Source: Granulosicoccus sp036478565 (GTDB lineage: Bacteria > Pseudomonadota > Gammaproteobacteria > Granulosicoccales > Granulosicoccaceae). Taken from it: a stretch of 64,000 nucleotides of DNA. Where the stretch lies: positions 3,100,001 through 3,164,000 of the forward strand of contig OZ245050.1 in the NCBI GenBank assembly GCA_965224525.1, read 5' to 3'. How positions within the stretch are numbered: position 1 is the first letter of the stretch; each line of letters opens with the position of its first letter. Position numbers and translations under genes: made by a program. Below are positions 1 to 7,962 of this stretch, one piece after another. Under the pieces are notes generated by a model, which had not been told where the DNA came from, did no database searches, and was given only the letters and a program-made list of their open reading frames with translations.

Positions 1-724
1 AAGCAAGAAAGAACAAGGGAAACGCTTGCGACAGCTCGTACAAACCTGTAGACCAGGAGGTGAACATCGGAAATTTTCGATATCTGACTATCAAGGCTTT
101 TAGCAAGCGGCCGGTATGTGTGCGGTACGCAAATATTCTGCGGTCTACTCGCCCCAGTAAAAACACACAGCTGATTGCCAATGCCAGCGGATAGGCGGTT
201 ATCAAAATCAGAATTTTTCCACTAATGAAATACCCAAACAACTGCAATATGGCAAGCGCAATGGCGTTAGTTACACGAGCCCGTGCAATTGTGGAAAAAT
301 CCTTTTTTCTTATAAACCAGAAAACCAATGACTCATTTAAGACGAACAACACAACGCTTGCACCGAGGACCAGCAAATATTCCTGCAGAACATGAATATC
401 GGAAATAAAATCCAGGTAGTAAACAGCGATCGTGTATGCCGATCCAGCAATGATCAACATTGCCAAGCTCAACAGGAAGGTCAGCAACACAAGATGAATT
501 GCAGTTTCGTCAAGAGCAGGCAACGGTATTGCAAGTTCGTACCGCAGACCGGCAAAGCGGCATAAAATCAGAACCATTGCCGTAAACAAGGCAAACACCC
601 CAAGCTCCTCAACGGTATATATACGCGTCAGTACAGGTGTGGCGAATACAAAAACCAGCTGCGCCAGCACAGTACCCTTTACCAGGGACAGAATGCTGGA
701 CAGCCTGGGCCTGCTCTGCCCCAT
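1..724 (-). CDS. Wzx-type polysaccharide flippase, partial (cut by window edge)
   Basis: The minus strand is open from an ATG at 724 to the window edge, giving 241 residues with no stop. The product is very hydrophobic, with several predicted membrane helices. It opens with an amphipathic stretch and then a helix plus 'TPVLTRIYTVEELGVFALF', which is typical of polysaccharide transporter (PST/MATE, Wzx) proteins: a first helix followed by R-x-Y-T/S-x-E-x-x-G. Such proteins move undecaprenyl-linked sugar repeat units across the inner membrane. It lies 8 bp after the sulfotransferase stop and is the last visible gene of the polysaccharide operon. The family call rests on the N-terminal pattern and context; the C-terminal half lies outside the window. 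Confidence 0.75.
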   Translation of the reverse strand, partial: MGQSRPRLSSILSLVKGTVLAQLVFVFATPVLTRIYTVEELGVFALFTAMVLILCRFAGLRYELAIPLPALDETAIHLVLLTFLLSLAMLIIAGSAYTIAVYYLDFISDIHVLQEYLLVLGASVVLFVLNESLVFWFIRKKDFSTIARARVTNAIALAILQLFGYFISGKILILITAYPLALAISCVFLLGRVDRRIFAYRTHTGRLLKALIVRYRKFPMFTSWSTGLYELSQAFPLFFLA

Positions 725-732
725 GAATGCTA

Positions 733-1647
733 TCAGCTCCAACCGCGTAGTTCTCTGCCTAATTGGTTTTGCACCCAGTCACTGGCACCGCACAACGAAT
801 CCTTCAGGTCGGCCCTGGTCTCGAGGGCCATATCTGTTTTTGCAAAATACCGGAATCGAATCGAGTCCCGAAAATGCTGGCTAGTCAGCCGTTTTAGCCT
901 ATTGCGCAAAACAGGCCGCTGGTTCACGAGCGTTGAGAGCTCCCTTACAATGCGGGTTTTGGGTGCACCTCCGGAGTTACAGCGCTCATAGGCGTTGATA
1001 TCTATCTCATCAATATCAAGAAATTGAAACAAATCGAGTAATACCTTACCGGGCTCAGTCGAAAACTCCTCTGTAATCATCAGGTGAATATTGGTATCGG
1101 GAAAGGCGGCATAGAACGGTTTTAGTCTGTTTTCATACTCGCTTAAATAGCGAAAAAACCACAAATGTTGCCAATTGTTGTCTATTCGTTCTGACTCCTG
1201 CTCCAGACTTTGCTCGAACGTTCCAGCATCCCAACCACGTGATACGCAGTACATGTAACTCGAAAAAGCTCGCTCGACCGGGTTTCTCAAAATAGCGATA
1301 ATCTTTACATCCGGGTCGCAGTATTTCCTGATATTAGTTATAGCCGTGTCCGGGTATGAAATAGTACTGACCGAAGCATCAACCAGGAACCGCTCGGATT
1401 TGCTACAGAAGAGGCTCGACCATTGACCCCTGTCCATTCTGTTTTTCTTACTGAACGATTCTGCGCCTAACCCGGAAACCGCTTGCGAGGATCCATCCAT
1501 GGCCAGGAAATGCGGCTCTTTAGGGTCACAAACATGAATGGACGGGTGGTGGTTGATTGCAGCTGCCAGTGCGGAGCTGGCGCAACGGGGTGCACCTATC
1601 AGAAGCAGATTGGGCTTTCTTGTTTTCGTTTGGTTCATCGTTGACAT
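733..1647 (-). CDS. Sulfotransferase family protein
   Basis: A 304-residue protein. Its N-terminus (LLIGAPRCASSALAAAINHHP, about residues 14-34) matches the 5'-phosphosulfate-binding loop of PAPS-dependent sulfotransferases. The segment RNPVERAFSSYMY near residue 120 matches the 3'-phosphate-binding motif (R-x-P-x-x-R-x-x-S). No signal peptide or membrane segment is visible, so it is probably cytoplasmic and sulfates a sugar of the repeat unit or another carbohydrate. It sits between the GT4 glycosyltransferase (6 bp gap) and the flippase (8 bp gap), so it is co-transcribed with the cluster. The implication, by inference, is a sulfated surface polysaccharide, common in marine bacteria. The actual acceptor cannot be read from sequence. 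Confidence 0.82.
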   Translation of the reverse strand: MSTMNQTKTRKPNLLLIGAPRCASSALAAAINHHPSIHVCDPKEPHFLAMDGSSQAVSGLGAESFSKKNRMDRGQWSSLFCSKSERFLVDASVSTISYPDTAITNIRKYCDPDVKIIAILRNPVERAFSSYMYCVSRGWDAGTFEQSLEQESERIDNNWQHLWFFRYLSEYENRLKPFYAAFPDTNIHLMITEEFSTEPGKVLLDLFQFLDIDEIDINAYERCNSGGAPKTRIVRELSTLVNQRPVLRNRLKRLTSQHFRDSIRFRYFAKTDMALETRADLKDSLCGASDWVQNQLGRELRGWS

Positions 1648-1653
1648 ACACAG

Positions 1654-2853
1654 TCAGGGCGTACTGGTCAGGGACTCACTTCGGATATGCAACGCCCCCT
1701 CGTATACCGCCTGAATCTTCTCACCCATCTGGCAAACATCCCAGCTTGAAACACTCGCCGAAGCCGCATTTTTGTTCATTTTCTGCAGTGCGCCGCTATC
1801 GTTAACCAATCGCTCAATTTCCGTCGCTACGCCGTTTATCTCGTCACCGGGAAGAACAACTCCATTATAACCGTGCTGCACAATGTCTTCGATACCTGGT
1901 AAATGATTTGCAACGATGGTCTTGCCGCCGGCGACATACTGAACAAATACACGTGGCAAGCCCTCGCGCTCGGATGTAAGAACGCACAAATCAGCCAACG
2001 CGATATATCGCTCCGGATCGCTCACAAAGCCGACAAATCTAACTTGATCGGCTATGCCAAGTCTATGCGAAAGACGTTTTGCGGCATCAAGCCTGTCTCC
2101 TTGCCCACAAAAAACCGCACACAACCGGATATTACGCCTAAGTACCGGGGCGATCGACTCCAGAAATGGCTCATGCCGTTTGCGTGGTTCAAATGCTGCC
2201 AGCATCAGGACTACAAAAGGTTTGTCAGGAGCAGGCCAGTTTGTAATGTACCTTTGCCAGTTTTCCGGCTCCCTGGCAGATTTGAATTTCTCGATATCCA
2301 TGCCAGAGTGTATAACCTGGTGTTGATCAGGCTTGCCTATTCCTCTGTCAAGGCAGGCCTGCATGACACCGCCACTGACATCAATGATTTTATGCGTCCT
2401 TCTACTGCAGTACTTCTCTAAAGCCACATATAGTTTCTCTCGCAGCCAACCAACGCTGAGAAAATGAGCAATATGTACGGTGTGTATCGTTGCGCAAGAC
2501 TCATCTGCTACAGCCAACCTTCCTAGCGCACCCGCCTTGCTTTGATGTGTATGCACGACATCCGGGCGGATTTTTCGATACTCCCGTTTGAGAGCCTGCA
2601 AACCCTTATAATCGTTTACAGGTTGAATTGGATGTACCAGTTCATCTATTTTTATACGCTTTATCGCAGGATTTAGCTCTCTGGCATATTCCGGGTCAAA
2701 TTCATTTCCGTGAATCAAGTAGACCTCATGGCCACTGTCAATTTGATACTGACACGTCGCCACTGTATTTTCCTCAGCGCCTGCTCTAAGCAGTCGAGTA
2801 AGCACATGAACTATCCTGTACTGCATCCTGTCATTTGGTTCACACTTGTTCAT
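1654..2853 (-). CDS. Glycosyltransferase, GT4/GT-B fold
   Basis: A GT-B glycosyltransferase of about 400 residues. The N-terminal acceptor domain starts RIVHVLTRLLRAGAEENT. The C-terminal domain holds the nucleotide-sugar region: KPFVVLMLAAFEPRKRHEPFL, then VRFVGFVSDPERYIALADLCVLTSEREGLPRVFVQYVAGGK, with the E-x7-E type motif (here EREGLPRVFVQ) of family GT4. It would transfer a sugar to the lipid-linked repeat unit at the cytoplasmic face. The start is uncertain: ATG codons lie at 2853 and 2826, and a TTG at 2865 overlaps the upstream stop as TTGA. None has a clear ribosome-binding site. I chose 2853 as the first ATG. It is in line with the O-antigen ligase and sulfotransferase genes. Confidence 0.85.
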   Translation of the reverse strand: MNKCEPNDRMQYRIVHVLTRLLRAGAEENTVATCQYQIDSGHEVYLIHGNEFDPEYARELNPAIKRIKIDELVHPIQPVNDYKGLQALKREYRKIRPDVVHTHQSKAGALGRLAVADESCATIHTVHIAHFLSVGWLREKLYVALEKYCSRRTHKIIDVSGGVMQACLDRGIGKPDQHQVIHSGMDIEKFKSAREPENWQRYITNWPAPDKPFVVLMLAAFEPRKRHEPFLESIAPVLRRNIRLCAVFCGQGDRLDAAKRLSHRLGIADQVRFVGFVSDPERYIALADLCVLTSEREGLPRVFVQYVAGGKTIVANHLPGIEDIVQHGYNGVVLPGDEINGVATEIERLVNDSGALQKMNKNAASASVSSWDVCQMGEKIQAVYEGALHIRSESLTSTP

Positions 2854-2861
2854 AAACGGGC

Positions 2862-4148
2862 TCAATCATCAAACAAGAAATCGTGGCGCCTAAGGAGGAG
2901 CCCGGTACACAACCAGAAAAATATCGACGTAGACGGCCCAAGCGAATCACTCATTTGATTGCTAAGGATATAACTCAATACGGCAAATCCAGATCCAATA
3001 ATTATAGCCCGGCCATGCATCTGCGCTGCCAGTTCAATCGGTATCGCGACCACCCGTGCCAGGGTCTTGAATGCAAGCCATATGATTGCAATCAGAAATA
3101 TTGTTGTTCCAACCATGCCGGGAATACCAACAGTACGACCCATGTCCAAAAACACATTATGGCTATGAGAGAGATCCTGATCTGCAACCATTATTCTTTG
3201 CCCGGCACCCTCACCAAACATCGGTGAGCGTTGCATAACCTTCAACGAATAGTTCCAGAGTTCAAAGCGTTGATCCAGAGTGGAATTTCCAGCGTTTCTC
3301 TCAATCAACTTGGATTGAATAATTTCTGCTGCACGTGGATTAAACCGCTCCAGCACAGGCATGCTGCCCCACCAGACGATCACACATAGAACTGGCAACG
3401 ATACCAGCATGGTTTTGACACGACCTGTCGAATACTGCCCATACGCCATGGTGGCAAATACCATCATCAGAGCTATTAATAAATTCGTTTTTGACGCCGC
3501 GGTCAGAAGGCCAACAAAAGCCAGGCACAAAATCACTGTCGCCAATATTGCGTTACCTTTTTGAAAAAATAATGCCACTGAAAAAGGTGTAGCCATAGCC
3601 GCAATCATCCCGTACTGATTGGGATTTTTGAACAGGCCCGAGGAACGATCCCTTTGCAAGTAAGTCAGTGACTGTAGGTCTCCGCCCAGAAAACCAATGA
3701 GGCTCAACAAGCTATTAGCGGCAAGCATGATGACGCAGACCATTAACGAGAACCGTAGAGCTTTGCTGGATAGCGTTCTGGTGACCAGTGTAATCAGTAC
3801 CACCCCCTGTCCCAGCGAAAGGAACAGGCGACCAGCTCGTTGAGGTTGGTCAACTGTGTATACACCCAAAAATCCCCAAAAAATGACAAAGCAGATGCTC
3901 ACAATTATCAATAACCTTATGGCGGCCGCCCGATCATCAACAACCGCTCTTCCGGGTGCCAACACTATCAAGGGCAGCAGCAAGGCCAGTATTACAGCGC
4001 CAAAACCGATATCGGTACCACCAATTGTAGAAAGCCGAGGCATCCAGCCGGTCACAAGGTACAGATTGAACAACACGAGTATCGTCCAGTGCATGCCGCT
4101 GGCTGCTTGTCCACTCGATACTCGGGCTTGCATCATCAACACTGACAT
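2862..4148 (-). CDS. O-antigen ligase/polymerase family membrane protein (Wzy_C)
   Basis: A polytopic inner-membrane protein of about 428 residues with ten or more hydrophobic helices. A large periplasmic loop in the C-terminal third carries 'RFELWNYSLKVMQRSPMFGEGAG' and then 'SHSHNVFLDMGRTVGIPG'. The R-x-x-x-W, G-x-G and H-S-H-N signatures are those of the Wzy_C (O-antigen ligase / polymerase) superfamily. It either polymerises repeat units or ligates the polymer to a lipid or protein acceptor; sequence alone does not separate these. The ATG at 4148 follows the WbaP stop by 31 bp. A longer frame opens from a TTG at 4208, overlapping the WbaP gene, but it adds a non-hydrophobic tail and looks less likely. 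Confidence 0.85.
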   Translation of the reverse strand: MSVLMMQARVSSGQAASGMHWTILVLFNLYLVTGWMPRLSTIGGTDIGFGAVILALLLPLIVLAPGRAVVDDRAAAIRLLIIVSICFVIFWGFLGVYTVDQPQRAGRLFLSLGQGVVLITLVTRTLSSKALRFSLMVCVIMLAANSLLSLIGFLGGDLQSLTYLQRDRSSGLFKNPNQYGMIAAMATPFSVALFFQKGNAILATVILCLAFVGLLTAASKTNLLIALMMVFATMAYGQYSTGRVKTMLVSLPVLCVIVWWGSMPVLERFNPRAAEIIQSKLIERNAGNSTLDQRFELWNYSLKVMQRSPMFGEGAGQRIMVADQDLSHSHNVFLDMGRTVGIPGMVGTTIFLIAIIWLAFKTLARVVAIPIELAAQMHGRAIIIGSGFAVLSYILSNQMSDSLGPSTSIFFWLCTGLLLRRHDFLFDD

Positions 4149-4179
4149 CGAAAACCGCGACGAGCTGTATATGGCACTA

Positions 4180-5778
4180 TCAGTATGCACCTGAGCCAAA
4201 CACGACAACTGGAATTGTCTTGACCAGGATGACTACATCCAGCCAGAGACTCCAGTTTCGCGAATACCAGACATCAAGATCAACTCTCTCGTCATAGGTC
4301 GTGTCGTTTCGACCACTAATCTGCCATAAGCCAGTAATACCAGGTCGGTTGCCAAGATAATACTGTAGAAGCTCGCCGTATTTAGTCTGCTCCTCAACAA
4401 CAATAGGTCTGGGACCAATCAAGCTCATATTCCCTTTGAATACATTCCACAACTGCGGTAATTCATCAAGACTCCCTTTGCGTATAAACGCTCCAACAAC
4501 GGTAATTCGTGGATCATCTTTCAGTTTGTGATCACGCTCCCACTCGGCTCTTGCACTCGACGAGCTCTCAAGATGCCTGGCCAGGACAACATCCGCATTG
4601 ACAACCATGGATCGTAACTTCCAACAATCGAACGTACTTGAGTGACGGCCAATACGTTTTTGTTTGTAGAAAACCGGTCCACCATCTTTCTTGATATGCA
4701 CCAGCAGGACCGCAACAAACGGCGAGAGAATTATAATCGCCAGCGCCGACCCTATAATATCTACGGTGCGTTTAATGAAAGCACTGTGCGGCTTTGCCAG
4801 ATTGTTCTGCAAACGTATCAGCAATGAATCGCATCGCTGAACGTTAACCACTTCAGCACCATCAAGTGGCATTCCATATAAGGGTGGTGACAGCGTTATA
4901 TATCGTGAATTGGCGATCAAGGTGTTCAATACGGGTTTGTTCTTTTCAAACTCTTCTCCAGAGTCCAGTGCAAAGAGAAAATGGGGTTTGTCGTACTTTA
5001 TATCCAGTACGCTTTTGTCGTATCCACTATCGAGCACCATTTGCCACGGAATATCCTTGCAGCGAGCCTCCGAGTCTATAGATCCTGTGTTGACAAATGC
5101 CACAACCCTTAGACCAAGCATATTGTCACTGAGAATGGTTTTTGCACATTTGAGTGCGTTGACTCCGGTACCAAATATAACAACCGGTACAAAGAAGTTT
5201 CCATTCCGGATCAGCAGCAGCTTGACCAAATATCGACAGCTTGGCACTAGTGCAAAAATAAGAGTCCAGTAGGCGATAAGCCAAAGTCTTGAAAAGTGAG
5301 CTTTGGAGAAAAAGAGAACTACTGCAGTAACAGCTATGGTGTACGCGACAATTCTCATGAAGTCCTTGATCTCACCCCAAAGCGGCTTCATTCGAGTGTA
5401 ATGCCCCATAACATGGCTGGCGCTGACAAGCAGCAGTACAGGCAGCGCAAACATAATGACTCTGGTAGCTTCTGACAATGGAATACCAAAATTTACAGCC
5501 GATATCAGCAATGCGGAACGCGCGCTTTCGCTTAAGACTATGGCAACTAGTGTTGCCAGACACATGGCAAAAATATCTGAAAAAACAAGAGCGTACTTCC
5601 GCTTCCAGCGATTGCTTGAATGAACATCCTGAATCGCGCTGAGTCGATCAATGTCTTCTTCCGTTACTGAATGGCGCGATGCAGATTGCCACGCCATCCC
5701 AACGGAATCCCGTGCTGGTGAGAGACCCGCTTCACCCGGAGGCGAAGTGAGGGGGGGAATCTGAGAAGAGACAGTCAT
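4180..5778 (-). CDS. Undecaprenyl-phosphate sugar phosphotransferase, WbaP-like
   Basis: A 532-residue protein. The N-terminal half has about four membrane helices and a soluble nucleotide-binding-like domain (VVIFGTGVNALKCAKTI). The C-terminal 200 residues form the bacterial sugar-transferase domain: KRTVDIIGSALAIIILSPF, then GPVFYKQKRIGRHSSTFDCWKLRSM, ...KGSLDELPQLWNVFKGNMSLIGPRP... and NRPGITGLWQISGRN. The terminus FGSGAY is typical of WbaP/WcaJ enzymes. It transfers a sugar-1-phosphate from a nucleotide sugar to undecaprenyl phosphate, which starts repeat-unit assembly. The ATG at 5778 is preferred over a GTG at 5787. About 250 bp of upstream sequence separate it from the beta-helix gene and may carry a promoter. 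Hexose specificity cannot be assigned. Confidence 0.9.
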   Translation of the reverse strand: MTVSSQIPPLTSPPGEAGLSPARDSVGMAWQSASRHSVTEEDIDRLSAIQDVHSSNRWKRKYALVFSDIFAMCLATLVAIVLSESARSALLISAVNFGIPLSEATRVIMFALPVLLLVSASHVMGHYTRMKPLWGEIKDFMRIVAYTIAVTAVVLFFSKAHFSRLWLIAYWTLIFALVPSCRYLVKLLLIRNGNFFVPVVIFGTGVNALKCAKTILSDNMLGLRVVAFVNTGSIDSEARCKDIPWQMVLDSGYDKSVLDIKYDKPHFLFALDSGEEFEKNKPVLNTLIANSRYITLSPPLYGMPLDGAEVVNVQRCDSLLIRLQNNLAKPHSAFIKRTVDIIGSALAIIILSPFVAVLLVHIKKDGGPVFYKQKRIGRHSSTFDCWKLRSMVVNADVVLARHLESSSSARAEWERDHKLKDDPRITVVGAFIRKGSLDELPQLWNVFKGNMSLIGPRPIVVEEQTKYGELLQYYLGNRPGITGLWQISGRNDTTYDERVDLDVWYSRNWSLWLDVVILVKTIPVVVFGSGAY

Positions 5779-5939
5779 GACTAACACTCGTTATTTCAGA
5801 CAAAGCAAGTACCCACACAGGCCATAATCTGACAGTGGAGGCACGATAATTCAGGACGAATATTAGAACAGTGTGAGCTGGTTCTCATAGTGACAAGACC
5901 GATGGTTTGCCAGGCGAATGATCGCGCTGTCTGCTCGTT

Positions 5940-5968
5940 ATATTAGAACGAACGTAATACAAGAACAA
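5940..5968 (-). promoter_or_regulatory. Possible promoter for the WbaP-ligase-GT4 operon
   Basis: The 250-bp gap between the beta-helix gene and WbaP reads, on the minus strand, TTGTTC (5968-5963), 17 bp, TAATAT (5945-5940). Matches to the sigma-70 boxes are only 3/6 and 4/6. The decamer ATATTAGAAC occurs twice in this gap, near 5863 and 5940, and could be an operator. Weak, visual call only. Confidence 0.25.
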
Positions 5969-6027
5969 AAATGGCTCTAAAGATACTCTCATAAACAAAC
6001 ACAAGCATGCGCCTGAACTCACATGTC

Positions 6028-7962
6028 TTATTTTGTTGTTTCGACTATCAACCAATGCAACGCGGGGTCTTTACCGCGCGCAAATCGCGGCTGCGGCAAC
6101 GGAGTTTCTGTACCCGCAAAATAAAGCCCTTGCATGGCAGGATCACCGGAATCATCTCGAAGAAAGGAGCGCTGAATACCGTCGGTCTCAATACTGTACA
6201 GGCGCTGCCCCGTATCGCTTATCTCGTCCAGTGGAAGAATGTACCAACGCTCCTGGAAATTCGGCCGCCCACTTTCCGGCTGCTCCATAGTTACAGGGAA
6301 TGCCAGTCTTGAATGACCATTTTCAGAATCAGATATCGACGAATGCATGTAACGACCAGCCGAATCTATCAATAATACTGACGCCATTAATTTGCCGTCA
6401 CTAAATGATCGCACCTCGAACTGCTGCTCCGGCGAAGAATCACAAGGTCGCAACATGACTTCTATACTGTCAGCACTGGTCAGGCAGTTTTCTGACTTAA
6501 CGTTATACAAGGTGATAACGCTACCATCATCAAATACCGGAAAATCCACACCCGGAATCTGCCCTGGACTATTTGAACTTGTCTCCGGGTTAACTTGTTT
6601 CTCAATCCATTGCTTTCGGAATTTTTTCCAGATTGCGTCAACGTCTGCATAACCCGAATCACGCGAATCATCAGTTAAGCGCTGATAACAATCTGTACCA
6701 TTTGGCAGGTATTCAGGATTGTTGACGTTATGGAATCGATTACCTGATACTGGTGCTGGACCTGGACGCATCTGCGCATCCAGCCAATTCCCGTAGTTCG
6801 AATACAAAAACAGGTTGTTTTCGCACTCTTTCAGCTTCCCAAGCGAAGAATCCTGACAGTCTCCCGGGAGCGCCAGGTTGCATTCCTCGCTATGCAATTG
6901 CTCAGAGGTGGTGCGCAGACCTTCGATCAGAAACACATTATTACGCAGGACAAACTCCGGCCATTCATTCCAACTACAACCATCCAGCTTCCACAACAGG
7001 TTATGACCGCCTTCAACTCGCCAATGCCAGCGTTCCGATTCCCTGGAAAAAGGACCAGGCATTCGTTGCAACCGAATTAATGAATTCTCGATTACCACAG
7101 TCCGATCGGCGGCACTCTTGGCCTGTCCGCATTCTCCATCAGGGCTGCTGATGAAAGTATAGGTGCCGTCTATCAGGGAATTATGAATCCCCAAATTGTG
7201 TAGATAACCCTCAAATAGATCATCACGATTCCAGGATATCCAGCTATCCCTGATTTCAAACCCCGCGTTCGGACCGTTGGCCAAAAAAGCGTCATGCATA
7301 TTATGCAGTCTTACGCCTTCGACCTGAATTAACCCGTTTTCAGTGAGTAGAAAATTATTCTTGCGTATTTTTGTACCGGTTTTCCCATTCCAGGTCATTG
7401 CTAGAGGATTGCGACCAATATGAGCTCCACCAACCCAGCAAAAACGACTGCCAGATGGGTTTTTAATAGAAAGGGCTGCCCACAAATGTTCCTGACCGGG
7501 AAAAGTCACTTGATAGGAATTAGTGCCACGCTGATCAAACCCGGAAGTGCCAGTCAGATCGGCGCTTCGATAGTCAAAATAGGCGCACTCGTCTGCGTCT
7601 TGTCGTCTGCATGTCCCCTCCAGCGAAAATCGCTTTGCCTGAAAGTGAAACGCGCTATCGTCAAGGCAACTGAAGTTCTGTAAAACTGCTTGCGAATCTG
7701 ACTCGTACGAATCAAACGTCGCCAGCACTGCAGTCGTATCATGAGGGAAAACTGAATCGTTTGTTGGTTCATCGATCTGAACAACTTCGTTCGAAATTTC
7801 GCTACCCTGCGCAGAGGTGTTTGCCTGTGAATCGGCTACAGCCCTGTCACGGCTCTGACAACCATTTGACAATAGCGCCGCCAGTGTCAGCGCTGAATAC
7901 AAAAAATGGCGACAATCCATCGGCCACAGTTTTTTTCCATAAACAACCCGAACGATACTCAT
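6028..7962 (-). CDS. Lipoprotein with beta-helix-like repeats in EPS cluster, function unknown
   Basis: A 644-residue protein. The N-terminus holds basic residues, a hydrophobic helix and a lipobox (LAALLSNGC), so it is probably a lipoprotein. The central region has short repeated segments rich in N, G and hydrophobics (NGLIQVEGVRLHNMHDAFLANG... FEIRDSWISWNRDDLFEG... LGIHNSLIDGTYTF) that look like right-handed beta-helix rungs of pectate-lyase-like proteins. The last 150 residues (VKSENCLTSADSIEVMLRPC...) may be a ricin-like beta-trefoil. An ATG at 7962 overlaps the Wzc stop as ATGA; a second ATG at 7920 gives a shorter signal peptide. Its place between the kinase and the initiating transferase suggests polymer modification, cleavage or export. 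No catalytic residues were identified. Confidence 0.6.
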   Translation of the reverse strand: MSIVRVVYGKKLWPMDCRHFLYSALTLAALLSNGCQSRDRAVADSQANTSAQGSEISNEVVQIDEPTNDSVFPHDTTAVLATFDSYESDSQAVLQNFSCLDDSAFHFQAKRFSLEGTCRRQDADECAYFDYRSADLTGTSGFDQRGTNSYQVTFPGQEHLWAALSIKNPSGSRFCWVGGAHIGRNPLAMTWNGKTGTKIRKNNFLLTENGLIQVEGVRLHNMHDAFLANGPNAGFEIRDSWISWNRDDLFEGYLHNLGIHNSLIDGTYTFISSPDGECGQAKSAADRTVVIENSLIRLQRMPGPFSRESERWHWRVEGGHNLLWKLDGCSWNEWPEFVLRNNVFLIEGLRTTSEQLHSEECNLALPGDCQDSSLGKLKECENNLFLYSNYGNWLDAQMRPGPAPVSGNRFHNVNNPEYLPNGTDCYQRLTDDSRDSGYADVDAIWKKFRKQWIEKQVNPETSSNSPGQIPGVDFPVFDDGSVITLYNVKSENCLTSADSIEVMLRPCDSSPEQQFEVRSFSDGKLMASVLLIDSAGRYMHSSISDSENGHSRLAFPVTMEQPESGRPNFQERWYILPLDEISDTGQRLYSIETDGIQRSFLRDDSGDPAMQGLYFAGTETPLPQPRFARGKDPALHWLIVETTK

